This document shows, in pieces, positions 1-6,834 of a stretch of 6,834 nt of DNA. The position numbers were made by a program, and so were the translations under genes. Numbering within the stretch: the first letter of the stretch is position 1; the number at the start of each line of letters is the position of its first letter. Source of the DNA: Myxococcales bacterium (GTDB lineage Bacteria; Myxococcota; Polyangia; Fen-1088); assembly GCA_003155465.1 (NCBI GenBank), contig PMCR01000244.1, positions 223-7,056 on the forward strand, given 5' to 3'. Under the pieces are notes generated by a model that saw only the letters and a program-made list of their open reading frames with translations, ran no database searches and was not told the origin of the DNA.

Positions 1-9
1 GAAGCGAGC

Positions 10-33
10 GGGGTGGGGGTGGCGGGTGGGGGG
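10..33 (+). other. G-quadruplex-type G tract
   Basis: Four runs of three or more G on the plus strand lie at 10-13, 15-19, 24-26 and 28-33. They are separated by loops of 1, 4 and 1 bases. This fits the usual G3+N1-7 quadruplex pattern. It lies at the very start of the first plus-strand ORF, or in its leader if that gene starts at base 88. Whether it folds in the cell is unknown. Confidence 0.45.
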
Positions 34-273
34 CCGAAGGGCGAAGCGAACCCTCCCAGGGTTCCCATATCAACAATACCGCGGACGGTGGCGGCATTGC
101 GCAGCAGCCGCAGGCTGCTCACCGACATCGAGGGACAGCTCGGCAGCCTCCTGGTCAGTCTGCGTCAGGAGCAGCCGCGCATCGACGTTGGCGCCCCTGA
201 CCGGCTGACCGGCGCCACGGCCCAGGCGGGCCGCGCGCTGGCAGCCCTGGAGAATCTGCGCTCCTTGTGGTGA
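13..273 (+). CDS. Short unrecognised helical protein, 5' end uncertain
   Basis: I do not recognise this protein. The frame is open to base 1, so it may be the C-terminal end of a longer gene. Otherwise it may start at GTG 13, GTG 88 or TTG 97; none has a convincing Shine-Dalgarno sequence. From about base 88 to the TGA stop, third positions are mostly G or C, which supports coding. The first 25 codons after base 13 are a glycine/proline-rich stretch encoded by a G tract and may be untranslated. The credible part (about 61 residues from GTG 88) is rich in Leu, Ala, Arg and Gln and looks like two amphipathic helices separated by a Pro/Gly/Asp linker (around PRIDVGAPDRL). It has no signal peptide or membrane segment. 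The downstream protease gene starts within about 40 nt or overlaps the stop, so the two are probably cotranscribed. Confidence 0.5.
   Translation: MGVAGGGPKGEANPPRVPISTIPRTVAALRSSRRLLTDIEGQLGSLLVSLRQEQPRIDVGAPDRLTGATAQAGRALAALENLRSLW
49..63 (+). repeat. Perfect hairpin, 6-bp stem with 3-nt loop
   Basis: AACCCT (49-54), loop CCC, then AGGGTT (58-63) forms a perfect inverted repeat just after the G tract. No T run follows, so it is not a standard intrinsic terminator. If the first gene starts at GTG 88, this hairpin would sit in its leader. If the gene runs through from the left edge, it is simply coding sequence. Confidence 0.35.
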
Positions 274-299
274 GCGCTGAGCACCGACCGCTGCCCAGC

Positions 300-305
300 A
301 GGAGA
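300..305 (+). promoter_or_regulatory. Ribosome binding site deciding the protease start
   Basis: AGGAGA at 300-305 lies 6 nt before GTG 312 and 9 nt before the adjacent GTG 315. The more upstream in-frame GTG at 267 has only a GGAGA about 13 nt away. This favours initiation at 312 or 315 over 267. Confidence 0.6.
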
Positions 306-311
306 CAGGCT

Positions 312-1082
312 GTGGTGGACCAGACAGACTCGGTAGCCAGCGAGAAGGCCGGGCTGGTCGAGCCCATTGTGACCTTCTTGGCGGCCACGGCGCTTGCCGC
401 GGGCCTGTTCTGGCTGGCGCGCAGCGTGGCCCTTGTGCGCGAGATTCTCCACGGCGGCATCGCTTTGGCCTTTCTGCTCGCGCCGTCGTACGCAGCACGC
501 ATCTCCGGCCGGCCCTTCGACTATCGGGCAGCGGGTCTTGGCTTCACTCCGGTCAGGCTGAACCTGCGCATCCTGGCCCTGGCGCTGGCCACTACCTGGC
601 CGCTCTTCTTCGGGGGCTTTCTCCTCTACTACGGCATGCTCTGCCCGGGCAGCGCGTCCGCCTGGGCTCAGCGTCTGAGCAGTGTCTTTGCGCCCTTCTG
701 TCCGGACTGGCTGGGCTTGCAGGGCTTTGCCCTGCGGCTGCCCGCCGACTTTGCCCTGCTGGCTCTCTCCCAGCTTCTGGTCGTGGCCCTGCCCGAAGAG
801 ATCTTCTTTCGTGGCTACCTGATGTCGCGGCTGGAAGAGCGCTGGCCCTCGCGGCAACGCCTGTGGGGTGCCAGTGTGGGTTGGCCCTTGTTGATCTCCA
901 GTTTGCTCTTTGGCTTGGGCCATTTCCTGGTGGATTTCCAACCCGCGCGCCTGGCCGTGTTCTTCCCCGCCCTTGTCTTCGGGTGGATGCGCCAGCGCTC
1001 GGGATCGCTGGCCCCTGCGGCCGTGTTCCACGCTCTGTGCAATCTTTTTTCAGACGTTCTGCACGAAAGCTATTTCGGATAG
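312..1082 (+). CDS. CPBP (Rce1/CAAX-type) intramembrane glutamic protease, myxosortase-like
   Basis: This is a polytopic membrane protease of the CPBP (Abi/Rce1) family, 256 residues from the GTG preceded by AGGAGA. Hydrophobic segments lie near residues 17-40, 48-60, 86-108, 146-160, 190-206, 214-226 and 233-250. The family motifs are intact: the glutamate motif PEEIFFR (E162, E163, R167), the first histidine motif FGLGH (H204), and the terminal HALCN motif (H240, N244). These residues form the active site in the family. The stretch from H204 through RLAVFFPALVFGW to HALCN resembles the core I associate with myxosortases, relatives of Rce1 proposed to process MYXO-CTERM surface anchors; that subfamily call is by eye. 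An ordinary CPBP protease acting on another membrane substrate is the alternative. No MYXO-CTERM substrate is encoded in the window. It is followed 33 nt later by the ComEA-like gene, probably in the same transcript. Confidence 0.9.
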   Translation: MVDQTDSVASEKAGLVEPIVTFLAATALAAGLFWLARSVALVREILHGGIALAFLLAPSYAARISGRPFDYRAAGLGFTPVRLNLRILALALATTWPLFFGGFLLYYGMLCPGSASAWAQRLSSVFAPFCPDWLGLQGFALRLPADFALLALSQLLVVALPEEIFFRGYLMSRLEERWPSRQRLWGASVGWPLLISSLLFGLGHFLVDFQPARLAVFFPALVFGWMRQRSGSLAPAAVFHALCNLFSDVLHESYFG

Positions 1083-1115
1083 CAACTTCCTCCCAGAAAC
1101 GCCGACAACAAGAGC

Positions 1116-1568
1116 ATGTCGCGCGGCTGCGTGCTCACGCTCATGTTCATGCTCGGGCTGGTCCCGCCGGCTCGGGCGCAGAAAGCCTTCTTGGAGGGCG
1201 TGGTCAACATCAATACCGCCTCGCCCGATGAGTTGCGTCTCTTGTCCGGCGTCGGGCCGGCGCGCATCCGCAACATTCTGGCCTATCGCCACAAGCATCC
1301 CTTCCGCACCGTCGAAGAGCTGGCGCGCATCAAGGGCATCGGTCGCAAGATGGTGCGCCACTTGCGCCTGCACCTGGCGGTGACCGGCCCCACCACCGCC
1401 CAGAAGATCATCCGTCCGGTCTCGCCGGCACCGCCCGACCCGCCCGCGCCGCCGGCCCGTTCCCAACCGCGGCCTGTGCCCGGTCAACGTCCCCCCCTGC
1501 GCAAGGGCGAACCTGCTCATCAGGCGATCGTCAACAGCCGCGGCAGCTCCTGCCTGCCTCCGCCGTGA
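1116..1568 (+). CDS. Secreted ComEA-like helix-hairpin-helix DNA-binding protein
   Basis: The 150-residue product starts with a typical Sec signal peptide: Arg3, a hydrophobic core at about residues 5-16, and a probable cut after ARA (residue 21). Residues 29-90 are a ComEA-type tandem helix-hairpin-helix domain. It opens with VNINTASPDEL and has hairpin turns GVG at 45-47 and GIG at 74-76 (LSGVGPARIRNI and IKGIGRKMVRHL). This fold binds double-stranded DNA without sequence specificity. In Gram-negative competence systems, small soluble ComEA proteins pull incoming DNA into the periplasm. Residues 91-150 form a Pro/Arg-rich, probably disordered tail, longer than in minimal ComEA proteins. A Cys near the C-terminus is followed by no membrane segment, so it is not a sorting signal. 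No good ribosome binding site precedes ATG 1116. A role in DNA uptake is plausible; no other competence gene is visible here. Confidence 0.85.
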   Translation: MSRGCVLTLMFMLGLVPPARAQKAFLEGVVNINTASPDELRLLSGVGPARIRNILAYRHKHPFRTVEELARIKGIGRKMVRHLRLHLAVTGPTTAQKIIRPVSPAPPDPPAPPARSQPRPVPGQRPPLRKGEPAHQAIVNSRGSSCLPPP

Positions 1569-1652
1569 TGCCGAGAGCACCACGGCCTGCCGTCCGCGCG
1601 CGTGTCGCGCCGAAATCCATCAGACGCCCGCAAAACGACAGTTGGTCGCTAT

Positions 1653-1694
1653 CGGCCTAATTTGGGGACATCCCCTAGTTCGCGCGCTAGGCCG
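1653..1694. repeat. Nested inverted repeats in the convergent gap
   Basis: An inner GGGG-ACAT-CCCC inverted repeat (1664-1675) is nested inside an outer pair, CGGCCTA (1653-1659) and TAGGCCG (1688-1694). The outer right arm overlaps the stop codon of the HDOD gene. The structure sits between two convergent genes, where a bidirectional terminator would be expected. Neither strand has a clear U tract, so termination is uncertain. The remainder of the 118-bp gap (1569-1652) shows nothing recognisable. Confidence 0.3.
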
Positions 1695-2541
1695 CTTCCC
1701 GGGATTTCTCTTTCAAATCGTGCGACAGACGGGTCAGCGTCTCGTCGTCTATGCCCAGAAGCGAGCGCCCGACCATCACCAGCGCGTCGTTGTCCCCGGC
1801 GCTGACCGATCCGGCGTAGATGCCCTGCTGCTTGGCCACTGCGTTGGCGAAACGCACGGCATTTCCGGTCGACAGCCGGTTGGCCGGGTCATAGTCGGCG
1901 CACTCCTCGATCGCTTTCTGGATCTCGTCGGGAAGCTGCCACTTCCGCGCCAGGTCGAGGCCGATGGGCCGGTGGCAGCGCTGGACTACATCAATCCAGG
2001 TCGAGAAATCAATCCACAACTTGGGATTGCGCTGTGCGATCTGGCTTTCCGCCTCTAGAAGAATCGTGGCAACCACCGGCTTACCCAGGTCGTGGAGCAG
2101 GCCTGCCAGATAGGCGGTATCAGGATCCGACGCACCGGAAACCACGGCCACCCGCTGCGCGAGTTGAGCCACCGCCCGCGAATGCTCCCAAAGAGTCTTC
2201 ACGGCTGCCGTGACCTTGGGATCACGCGATTCGAGAGCGCGCCGGGCCGAGATCTCCACCAGCACGCCGCGCAGGTTCTTGGCGCCCAGGCGAGAGATGG
2301 CTTGGCTGATCGTATTGCACGGCTCAGGTGTGGCCACCGCGGCGCTCTTGCACAGCCTGAGCACTTGCACCGCCAACACCGGATCCTTTTCGATGAGGGA
2401 GCTCACATCCCTCATGTTGAGCTCCGCCGTGCGGGTCAGCTCGACGGCCTTGAATGCGACCGCGGGCAGCGTGGGCAGGGTCAGACTGTCCTTTTCAATG
2501 CGACTCTTGACGATCCTTTCGAGCTGGTCGGCGAAATTCAT
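1687..2541 (-). CDS. HDOD domain-containing protein
   Basis: This 284-residue cytoplasmic protein is nearly all one HDOD domain, an HD-related module common in signalling proteins and thought to act mainly as a protein-interaction output. Signature features are LPTLPAVAFKAVELT (about 22-36), IEKDPVLAVQVLRL (50-63), ISQAISRLGAKNLRGVL (78-94), LLHDLGK (148-154) and HRPIGLDLARKWQLP (190-204). The H150-D151 pair and H190 of the HD family remain. The later His-His pair usual in true HD hydrolases, after the Trp-Leu-Pro segment, is replaced by IEECADYD (211-218), so phosphohydrolase activity is doubtful. It is the last gene of the chemosensory operon. Its ATG lies 9 nt after the stop of the REC-REC-STAS gene and has no clear Shine-Dalgarno, which suggests translational coupling. 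By position it is a candidate output of the pathway. Confidence 0.9.
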   Translation of the reverse strand: MNFADQLERIVKSRIEKDSLTLPTLPAVAFKAVELTRTAELNMRDVSSLIEKDPVLAVQVLRLCKSAAVATPEPCNTISQAISRLGAKNLRGVLVEISARRALESRDPKVTAAVKTLWEHSRAVAQLAQRVAVVSGASDPDTAYLAGLLHDLGKPVVATILLEAESQIAQRNPKLWIDFSTWIDVVQRCHRPIGLDLARKWQLPDEIQKAIEECADYDPANRLSTGNAVRFANAVAKQQGIYAGSVSAGDNDALVMVGRSLLGIDDETLTRLSHDLKEKSREAA

Positions 2542-2550
2542 GGGGTTTGC

Positions 2551-3687
2551 CTAGACAGCCGCGCGCGCCTCCTCGACTGATTGGAACAAACGCAGGGCCT
2601 TCGCGTCCTCGAAACCCGCCACCACAGCGGCCAATTCGACTGAACCTGCCACGCGCAAGCTGACGCCGCAATCCCTGGAGGCCTTGCACACCTCAGCCAT
2701 GAATTGCGCCGCCCGGATCGGCTGGCCCAGGGGCAAGGCGGTGGCGTCCAGGACGGCGCTGTCGAAACAGCCTTCGGCAAGCTTGCCTATGACTTCCTTC
2801 GTCTGGGCGGAAATCTTCTGGAAGTAGACCTCCAGCTTGTCGTCGCGACCGGTGAAACCGGCCAGCCGGACAAAGGTTTCCTGGGCAAACACCAGTTCCT
2901 GGCCGCCCTGGAAACACCTGGCGACCAAGGCTTCGACCGCTGTGCCGGTGAAGGGCTTGAACAAGACGTCATCAAGGCCTTGTGCGCGCATCTCGCCCGC
3001 GACGTTGTTGGCCGTGCGCAGGGCCATGGCCACCAGCGCCGCCTTGGGCTGCAAGAGGCGCAGTTGCCTGGTCAGCGAGGCCAGGTTGCCGTCGGGCAAG
3101 TCCCCGTCGACAAGGATGAGCGCGTACTGGTTGGCGCGGCACAGACCCAATGCCTCCGCGGCGTTCAGGCTGGCATCAAGAGTAACCGAAGCCGGCATTA
3201 TCGACCGCACCTTCCTGTGCACGTTCTCCATGTCATCGATGACCAGCGCCCGCTCCCCAGGGGACGCGGCAACGGTGGCGACGGGAGCAACCGGGCCAGC
3301 AATCGAGCCCGCCGGCGCATAGTCCGCGGGAAGCTTGAGGGCTTTCAGGACTTTGGCCTTCAATTCGTCGCCTTTGAACGGCTTGAGCACGAAGTCCGAA
3401 ATACCCAGACGCATCAGCGTCGACACGATCGCGGTCTTGGACTCCGAGGTGAGCATTAGCACGGGCGTTCTGCTTCCGCTCTCGCGCATCTTGGCCAGCA
3501 TACCCGGGCCGTCGAGGTTGGGCATGGTCACATCCAGCACTACCAGATCGTAGGCCGCGCTCTGCAGTTTGCTGAGGCCATCAATTCCATCTTCGGCCTC
3601 GCCAATTTCGAAGCCCAACGGCTGTAGCTGTTTGGCCACGATCATGCGAATGGCGCGACTGTCATCTACTGTCAAAATCCGTGGCAT
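2551..3687 (-). CDS. Tandem-receiver response regulator with C-terminal STAS-like domain
   Basis: The start is the ATG of MPRILTVDDS at 3687, preceded by AGGA with 8-nt spacing, giving 378 residues. The frame is open upstream to 3777, but that would overlap the preceding gene. Receiver 1 (1-118) is complete and CheY-like: acidic pair D8/D9, phospho-acceptor D52 in VVLDVTMP, T80 and K102 in LKPF. An Ala/Pro/Val-rich linker follows (119-144). Receiver 2 (146-260) has D151/D152, acceptor D194 in LVDGDLPDG and K244 in FKPF. Its usual Thr/Ser switch residue appears to be Ala or Met (AMALRT, near 220-225), so it may signal differently. Residues 262-378 look like a STAS (SpoIIAA-type) fold: a central VLDAT strand, a long helix, VSLRVAG, and a final helix ending VEEARAAV. 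The segment where phosphorylatable STAS proteins carry Ser reads LPLGQPIRA, with no Ser. There is no DNA-binding or enzyme domain, so output is probably by protein contact. The receiver calls are firm; the STAS call is by pattern. Confidence 0.9.
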   Translation of the reverse strand: MPRILTVDDSRAIRMIVAKQLQPLGFEIGEAEDGIDGLSKLQSAAYDLVVLDVTMPNLDGPGMLAKMRESGSRTPVLMLTSESKTAIVSTLMRLGISDFVLKPFKGDELKAKVLKALKLPADYAPAGSIAGPVAPVATVAASPGERALVIDDMENVHRKVRSIMPASVTLDASLNAAEALGLCRANQYALILVDGDLPDGNLASLTRQLRLLQPKAALVAMALRTANNVAGEMRAQGLDDVLFKPFTGTAVEALVARCFQGGQELVFAQETFVRLAGFTGRDDKLEVYFQKISAQTKEVIGKLAEGCFDSAVLDATALPLGQPIRAAQFMAEVCKASRDCGVSLRVAGSVELAAVVAGFEDAKALRLFQSVEEARAAV

Positions 3688-3695
3688 CGTGAGAA

Positions 3696-3699
3696 TCCT
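3696..3699 (-). promoter_or_regulatory. Ribosome binding site of the REC-REC-STAS gene
   Basis: On the minus strand AGGA lies 8 nt before the ATG at 3687. It supports that start rather than the longer open frame to 3777. The surrounding 8-mer AACAGGAT recurs 20 nt upstream (plus-strand 3695-3702 and 3715-3722). Confidence 0.55.
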
Positions 3700-3728
3700 G
3701 TTCCCGTGGTTGTCATCCTGTTTTCGAT

Positions 3729-4202
3729 CTAGGCCGCCACCGTGAGCGTCGCGGTCATGCGGCCTTCGTAGGCCCAAAGGGCAAGACCGATCTCTTTCGC
3801 CTTGAGTACCAGCCCCGGGTGCAACTCGGCCAGACTTGCCAGCACTCTTGCGTCGGTCACCACCTGCGGCAGCGACAGGGCTTGGTCAATCGCCATCTCC
3901 ATCTTGAGCAGGCCTGCGGTCATGTTGACCAGCTCGCAAAGTGCATCGTTGATCATGGCGGGGTCGACCGCGGACGCCGGACACGAGAGCAGGGCCGCAG
4001 TCAAGGCCAGACACCCTTCCTGGCTTGACGACAGACCCACAGTCAGGGGCCGTGCGCCGTCGATCAGCATGACAGCGGTGTGCCAGCAAGGGTCGGGATG
4101 GGCCTGGGCACCGAGGCAAGGGGCGAATGAGATTCCCAGCATAGTCTGGGTCACATTGGAAACCAAGACAGCCAGTCGTTCGGAGGGAGGAAGCTGCTTC
4201 AT
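3729..4202 (-). CDS. CheX/CheC-type chemotaxis phosphatase-like protein
   Basis: The 157-residue protein starts at ATG 4202 (MKQLPPSERL) and matches the compact CheC/CheX/FliY phosphatase fold. The key evidence is the helix segment DALCELVNMTAG (about 86-97). It contains the E-x-x-N signature, E90 and N93, whose Glu and Asn attack the receiver phospho-aspartate in this family. It is followed by LKMEM and a LSLPQVV segment of the kind seen after the catalytic helix. Only one such motif is evident, as in CheX. The likely role is dephosphorylation of a phosphorylated receiver. The nearest candidate target is the tandem-receiver protein encoded 41 nt downstream. There is no clear Shine-Dalgarno. 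The frame is open upstream, but that extension runs through the intergenic gap and into cheB, looks non-coding, and is rejected. A 178-bp gap with promoter-like elements precedes the gene. Confidence 0.8.
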   Translation of the reverse strand: MKQLPPSERLAVLVSNVTQTMLGISFAPCLGAQAHPDPCWHTAVMLIDGARPLTVGLSSSQEGCLALTAALLSCPASAVDPAMINDALCELVNMTAGLLKMEMAIDQALSLPQVVTDARVLASLAELHPGLVLKAKEIGLALWAYEGRMTATLTVAA

Positions 4203-4261
4203 GTGCGTCTGTGTCGGGGTTGGGGATCCTGATGCGGCTGGGCCACATGGTTCCTCGCCAA

Positions 4262-4276
4262 TTCGTGACTCACGAA
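4262..4276. promoter_or_regulatory. Perfect 15-bp palindrome, possible operator
   Basis: TTCGTGA-C-TCACGAA is an exact 7+1+7 dyad in the gap before the cheX-like gene, 60-74 bp upstream of its ATG. It overlaps the start point predicted from the adjacent -24/-12 element. It could bind a dimeric regulator or form a small hairpin in the leader RNA. No regulator is identified. Confidence 0.45.
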
Positions 4277-4279
4277 AAG

Positions 4280-4295
4280 TGCAAGACTGGGACCA
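4280..4295 (-). promoter_or_regulatory. Candidate sigma-54 (-24/-12) promoter for the cheX-like gene
   Basis: The minus strand reads TGGTCCCAGTCTTGCA. It matches TGG-N8-TTGCA, with exactly 10 bases between the GG and GC dinucleotides, the spacing sigma-54 requires. The consensus bases between TGG and the N4 spacer are only partly matched (TCCC against CACG). Transcription would start near 4269, leaving a leader of about 67 nt before the ATG at 4202. Such a promoter would need an enhancer-binding activator, and none is encoded here. A chance match in GC-rich DNA is possible. Confidence 0.35.
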
Positions 4296-4331
4296 CCGAC
4301 GGCGCGCCGTGATTCTGTGCTTGCCGCCACG

Positions 4332-4355
4332 CGACCGTCGGTTTCCCGACGGCCA
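4332..4355 (-). repeat. GAAA-tetraloop hairpin downstream of cheB
   Basis: In the minus-strand transcript CCGTCGG-GAAA-CCGACGG forms a perfect 7-bp stem closed by a stable GNRA loop. It extends outward by a G-U and a G-C pair to about 9 bp (plus coordinates 4346-4354 with 4333-4341). It lies about 26 nt after the cheB stop. No U run follows, so it is more likely an mRNA 3'-end stabiliser, a processing site or part of an attenuator than an ordinary intrinsic terminator. A further copy of the outer arm lies at 4296-4302. Confidence 0.5.
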
Positions 4356-4380
4356 ATCGCCTGGAAGGGCGTCAGAAATG

Positions 4381-6242
<1,862 letters not shown>

Positions 6243-6250
6243 GATTGCGG

Positions 6251-6834
6251 CTAGAAGTCGCGAAAGGCGGGATCACCGTCAAGCGGGATGACACCTTCCG
6301 GTTTGACCATCGCAGGGCGACTGTTGCCGCCGTTGGGGCGCGCGGCCCTGGCCAGCGTCGGGAGGTTCGCCCGGGGATGGGTCGGGACGCCACGGGCACG
6401 CGCGAGTTGGAAACTGCTGACCATTGCGGCCACTTCTTCCGCTTGACTGGACAACTCCACGGCCGCGGATGACGACTCCTCGGAATTCGCCGCATTCTGC
6501 TGCGTGACCTTGTTCATGTCCGCCACCGCTCGGTTGATCCGATCAACCCCCGCGGACTGCTCCTTCGCTGAAGCCGAGATCTCGTTCACGATTCCGCTCA
6601 CCTTCTCGATTCCCTCCAGGATCTCGGTCAGCTTGCCCGCCATCTTCTGCGACGTCACTTCGCCCTCGCCCGCCTGGCGAACCGATTCCTTGATCAGCTC
6701 CTCGGTCTTCATCGCCGCTTCCTTCGAGCGCAAGGCCAGGCTGCGCACCTCTTCCGCCACCACGGCGAAAGCGCGTCCGGCCTCACCCGCGCGCGCCGCC
6801 TCGACCGCCGCGTTCAGGGCCAGCAGGTTGGTCT
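6251..6834 (-). CDS. Methyl-accepting chemotaxis protein, C-terminal part (cut by window edge)
   Basis: Only the last 193 residues are present; the sensor, membrane segments and any HAMP domain lie beyond the right edge. The visible part begins at the conserved hairpin tip that binds CheA and Che[21 protein letters not shown] followed by [10 protein letters not shown]. It continues down the returning coiled-coil helix ([20 protein letters not shown], then [17 protein letters not shown]). Two stretches match the methylation consensus (two small residues, two any, a Glu/Gln pair, two any, Ala/Ser): AANSEESSS and SSQAEEVAA. After FQLARARG comes a flexible tail of about 45 residues rich in Pro, Arg, Ala and Asn, ending [13 protein letters not shown]. 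The last five residues fit the x-[HFYW]-x-x-[HFYW] pentapeptide pattern used to tether CheR and CheB. It is immediately upstream of cheR in the same operon. Confidence 0.95.
   Translation of the reverse strand, partial: TNLLALNAAVEAARAGEAGRAFAVVAEEVRSLALRSKEAAMKTEELIKESVRQAGEGEVTSQKMAGKLTEILEGIEKVSGIVNEISASAKEQSAGVDRINRAVADMNKVTQQNAANSEESSSAAVELSSQAEEVAAMVSSFQLARARGVPTHPRANLPTLARAARPNGGNSRPAMVKPEGVIPLDGDPAFRDF

Noticed and set aside
165..1031. Long minus-strand open frame opposite the CPBP protease
   Set aside because: Its translation is low-complexity, rich in Gly, Gln, Arg and Glu, and shows no domain. The plus strand encodes a clear membrane protease with intact active-site motifs, so this is a GC-rich shadow.
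1542..1568. Cys-containing C-terminal sorting signal on the ComEA-like protein
   Set aside because: A Cys precedes the C-terminus, but no hydrophobic segment or Arg cluster follows, so the three-part sorting architecture is absent.
2704..3459. Long plus-strand open frame opposite the tandem-receiver gene
   Set aside because: The translation has no recognisable domain, and the minus strand has firm receiver motifs at every expected position.
3695..3722. Direct repeat of AACAGGAT on the minus strand, 20 bp apart
   Set aside because: One copy contains the ribosome binding site. Two 8-mers in a short leader are weak evidence for anything more.
3688..3777. Upstream extension of the tandem-receiver gene (30 more residues)
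   Set aside because: The extra residues are polar and unlike a receiver start, would overlap the cheX-like gene, and the ATG at 3687 has a well-placed AGGA.
4332..4355. Intrinsic terminator after cheB
   Set aside because: The hairpin is strong, but the transcript continues with a G/C-rich segment and no U run, so I list it as a hairpin only.

Overview
The window is GC-rich, with strong G/C at third codon positions. It holds two convergent gene blocks. The gene content (a probable myxosortase-like CPBP protease, a chemosensory cluster with a CheX-type phosphatase and an HDOD protein, and a candidate sigma-54 promoter) suggests a delta-proteobacterial or Myxococcota-type organism. That is an inference from gene style; no phylogenetic marker is present.

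Plus strand, about 1-1568. A short unrecognised alpha-helical ORF, possibly continuing from beyond the left edge, runs into a CPBP-family (Rce1/CAAX-type) intramembrane glutamic protease. Its core resembles the myxosortases. It is followed 33 nt later by a secreted, ComEA-like helix-hairpin-helix DNA-binding protein with a proline-rich tail. The left edge also carries a G-quadruplex-type G tract and a small perfect hairpin. A 118-bp convergent gap (1569-1686) holds only a small GGGG-ACAT-CCCC inverted repeat.

Minus strand, 6834 down to 1687. This is a chemosensory operon. In transcription order it contains: the C-terminal part of a methyl-accepting chemotaxis protein (cut by the right edge), cheR, cheB (4-nt ATGA overlap with cheR), a 178-bp gap, a CheX/CheC-type phosphatase, a double-receiver response regulator with a C-terminal STAS-like domain, and an HDOD protein. 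CheR and CheB would methylate and demethylate the receptor, which shows two consensus methylation sites and ends in a pentapeptide-like AFRDF. The CheX-like protein probably dephosphorylates a receiver, most simply the tandem-receiver protein encoded next to it. The HDOD protein is probably a downstream output or scaffold. CheA and CheW are not in the window and would be expected upstream, beyond the right edge.

The 178-bp gap between cheB and the cheX-like gene contains a sigma-54-like -24/-12 element, a perfect 15-bp palindrome where transcription would start, and a strong GAAA-tetraloop hairpin with an alternative pairing partner. This suggests that the output half (cheX-like, REC-REC-STAS, HDOD) can be expressed separately from the adaptation half (MCP, cheR, cheB). 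The least ordinary items are the REC-REC-STAS fusion and this regulatory gap.
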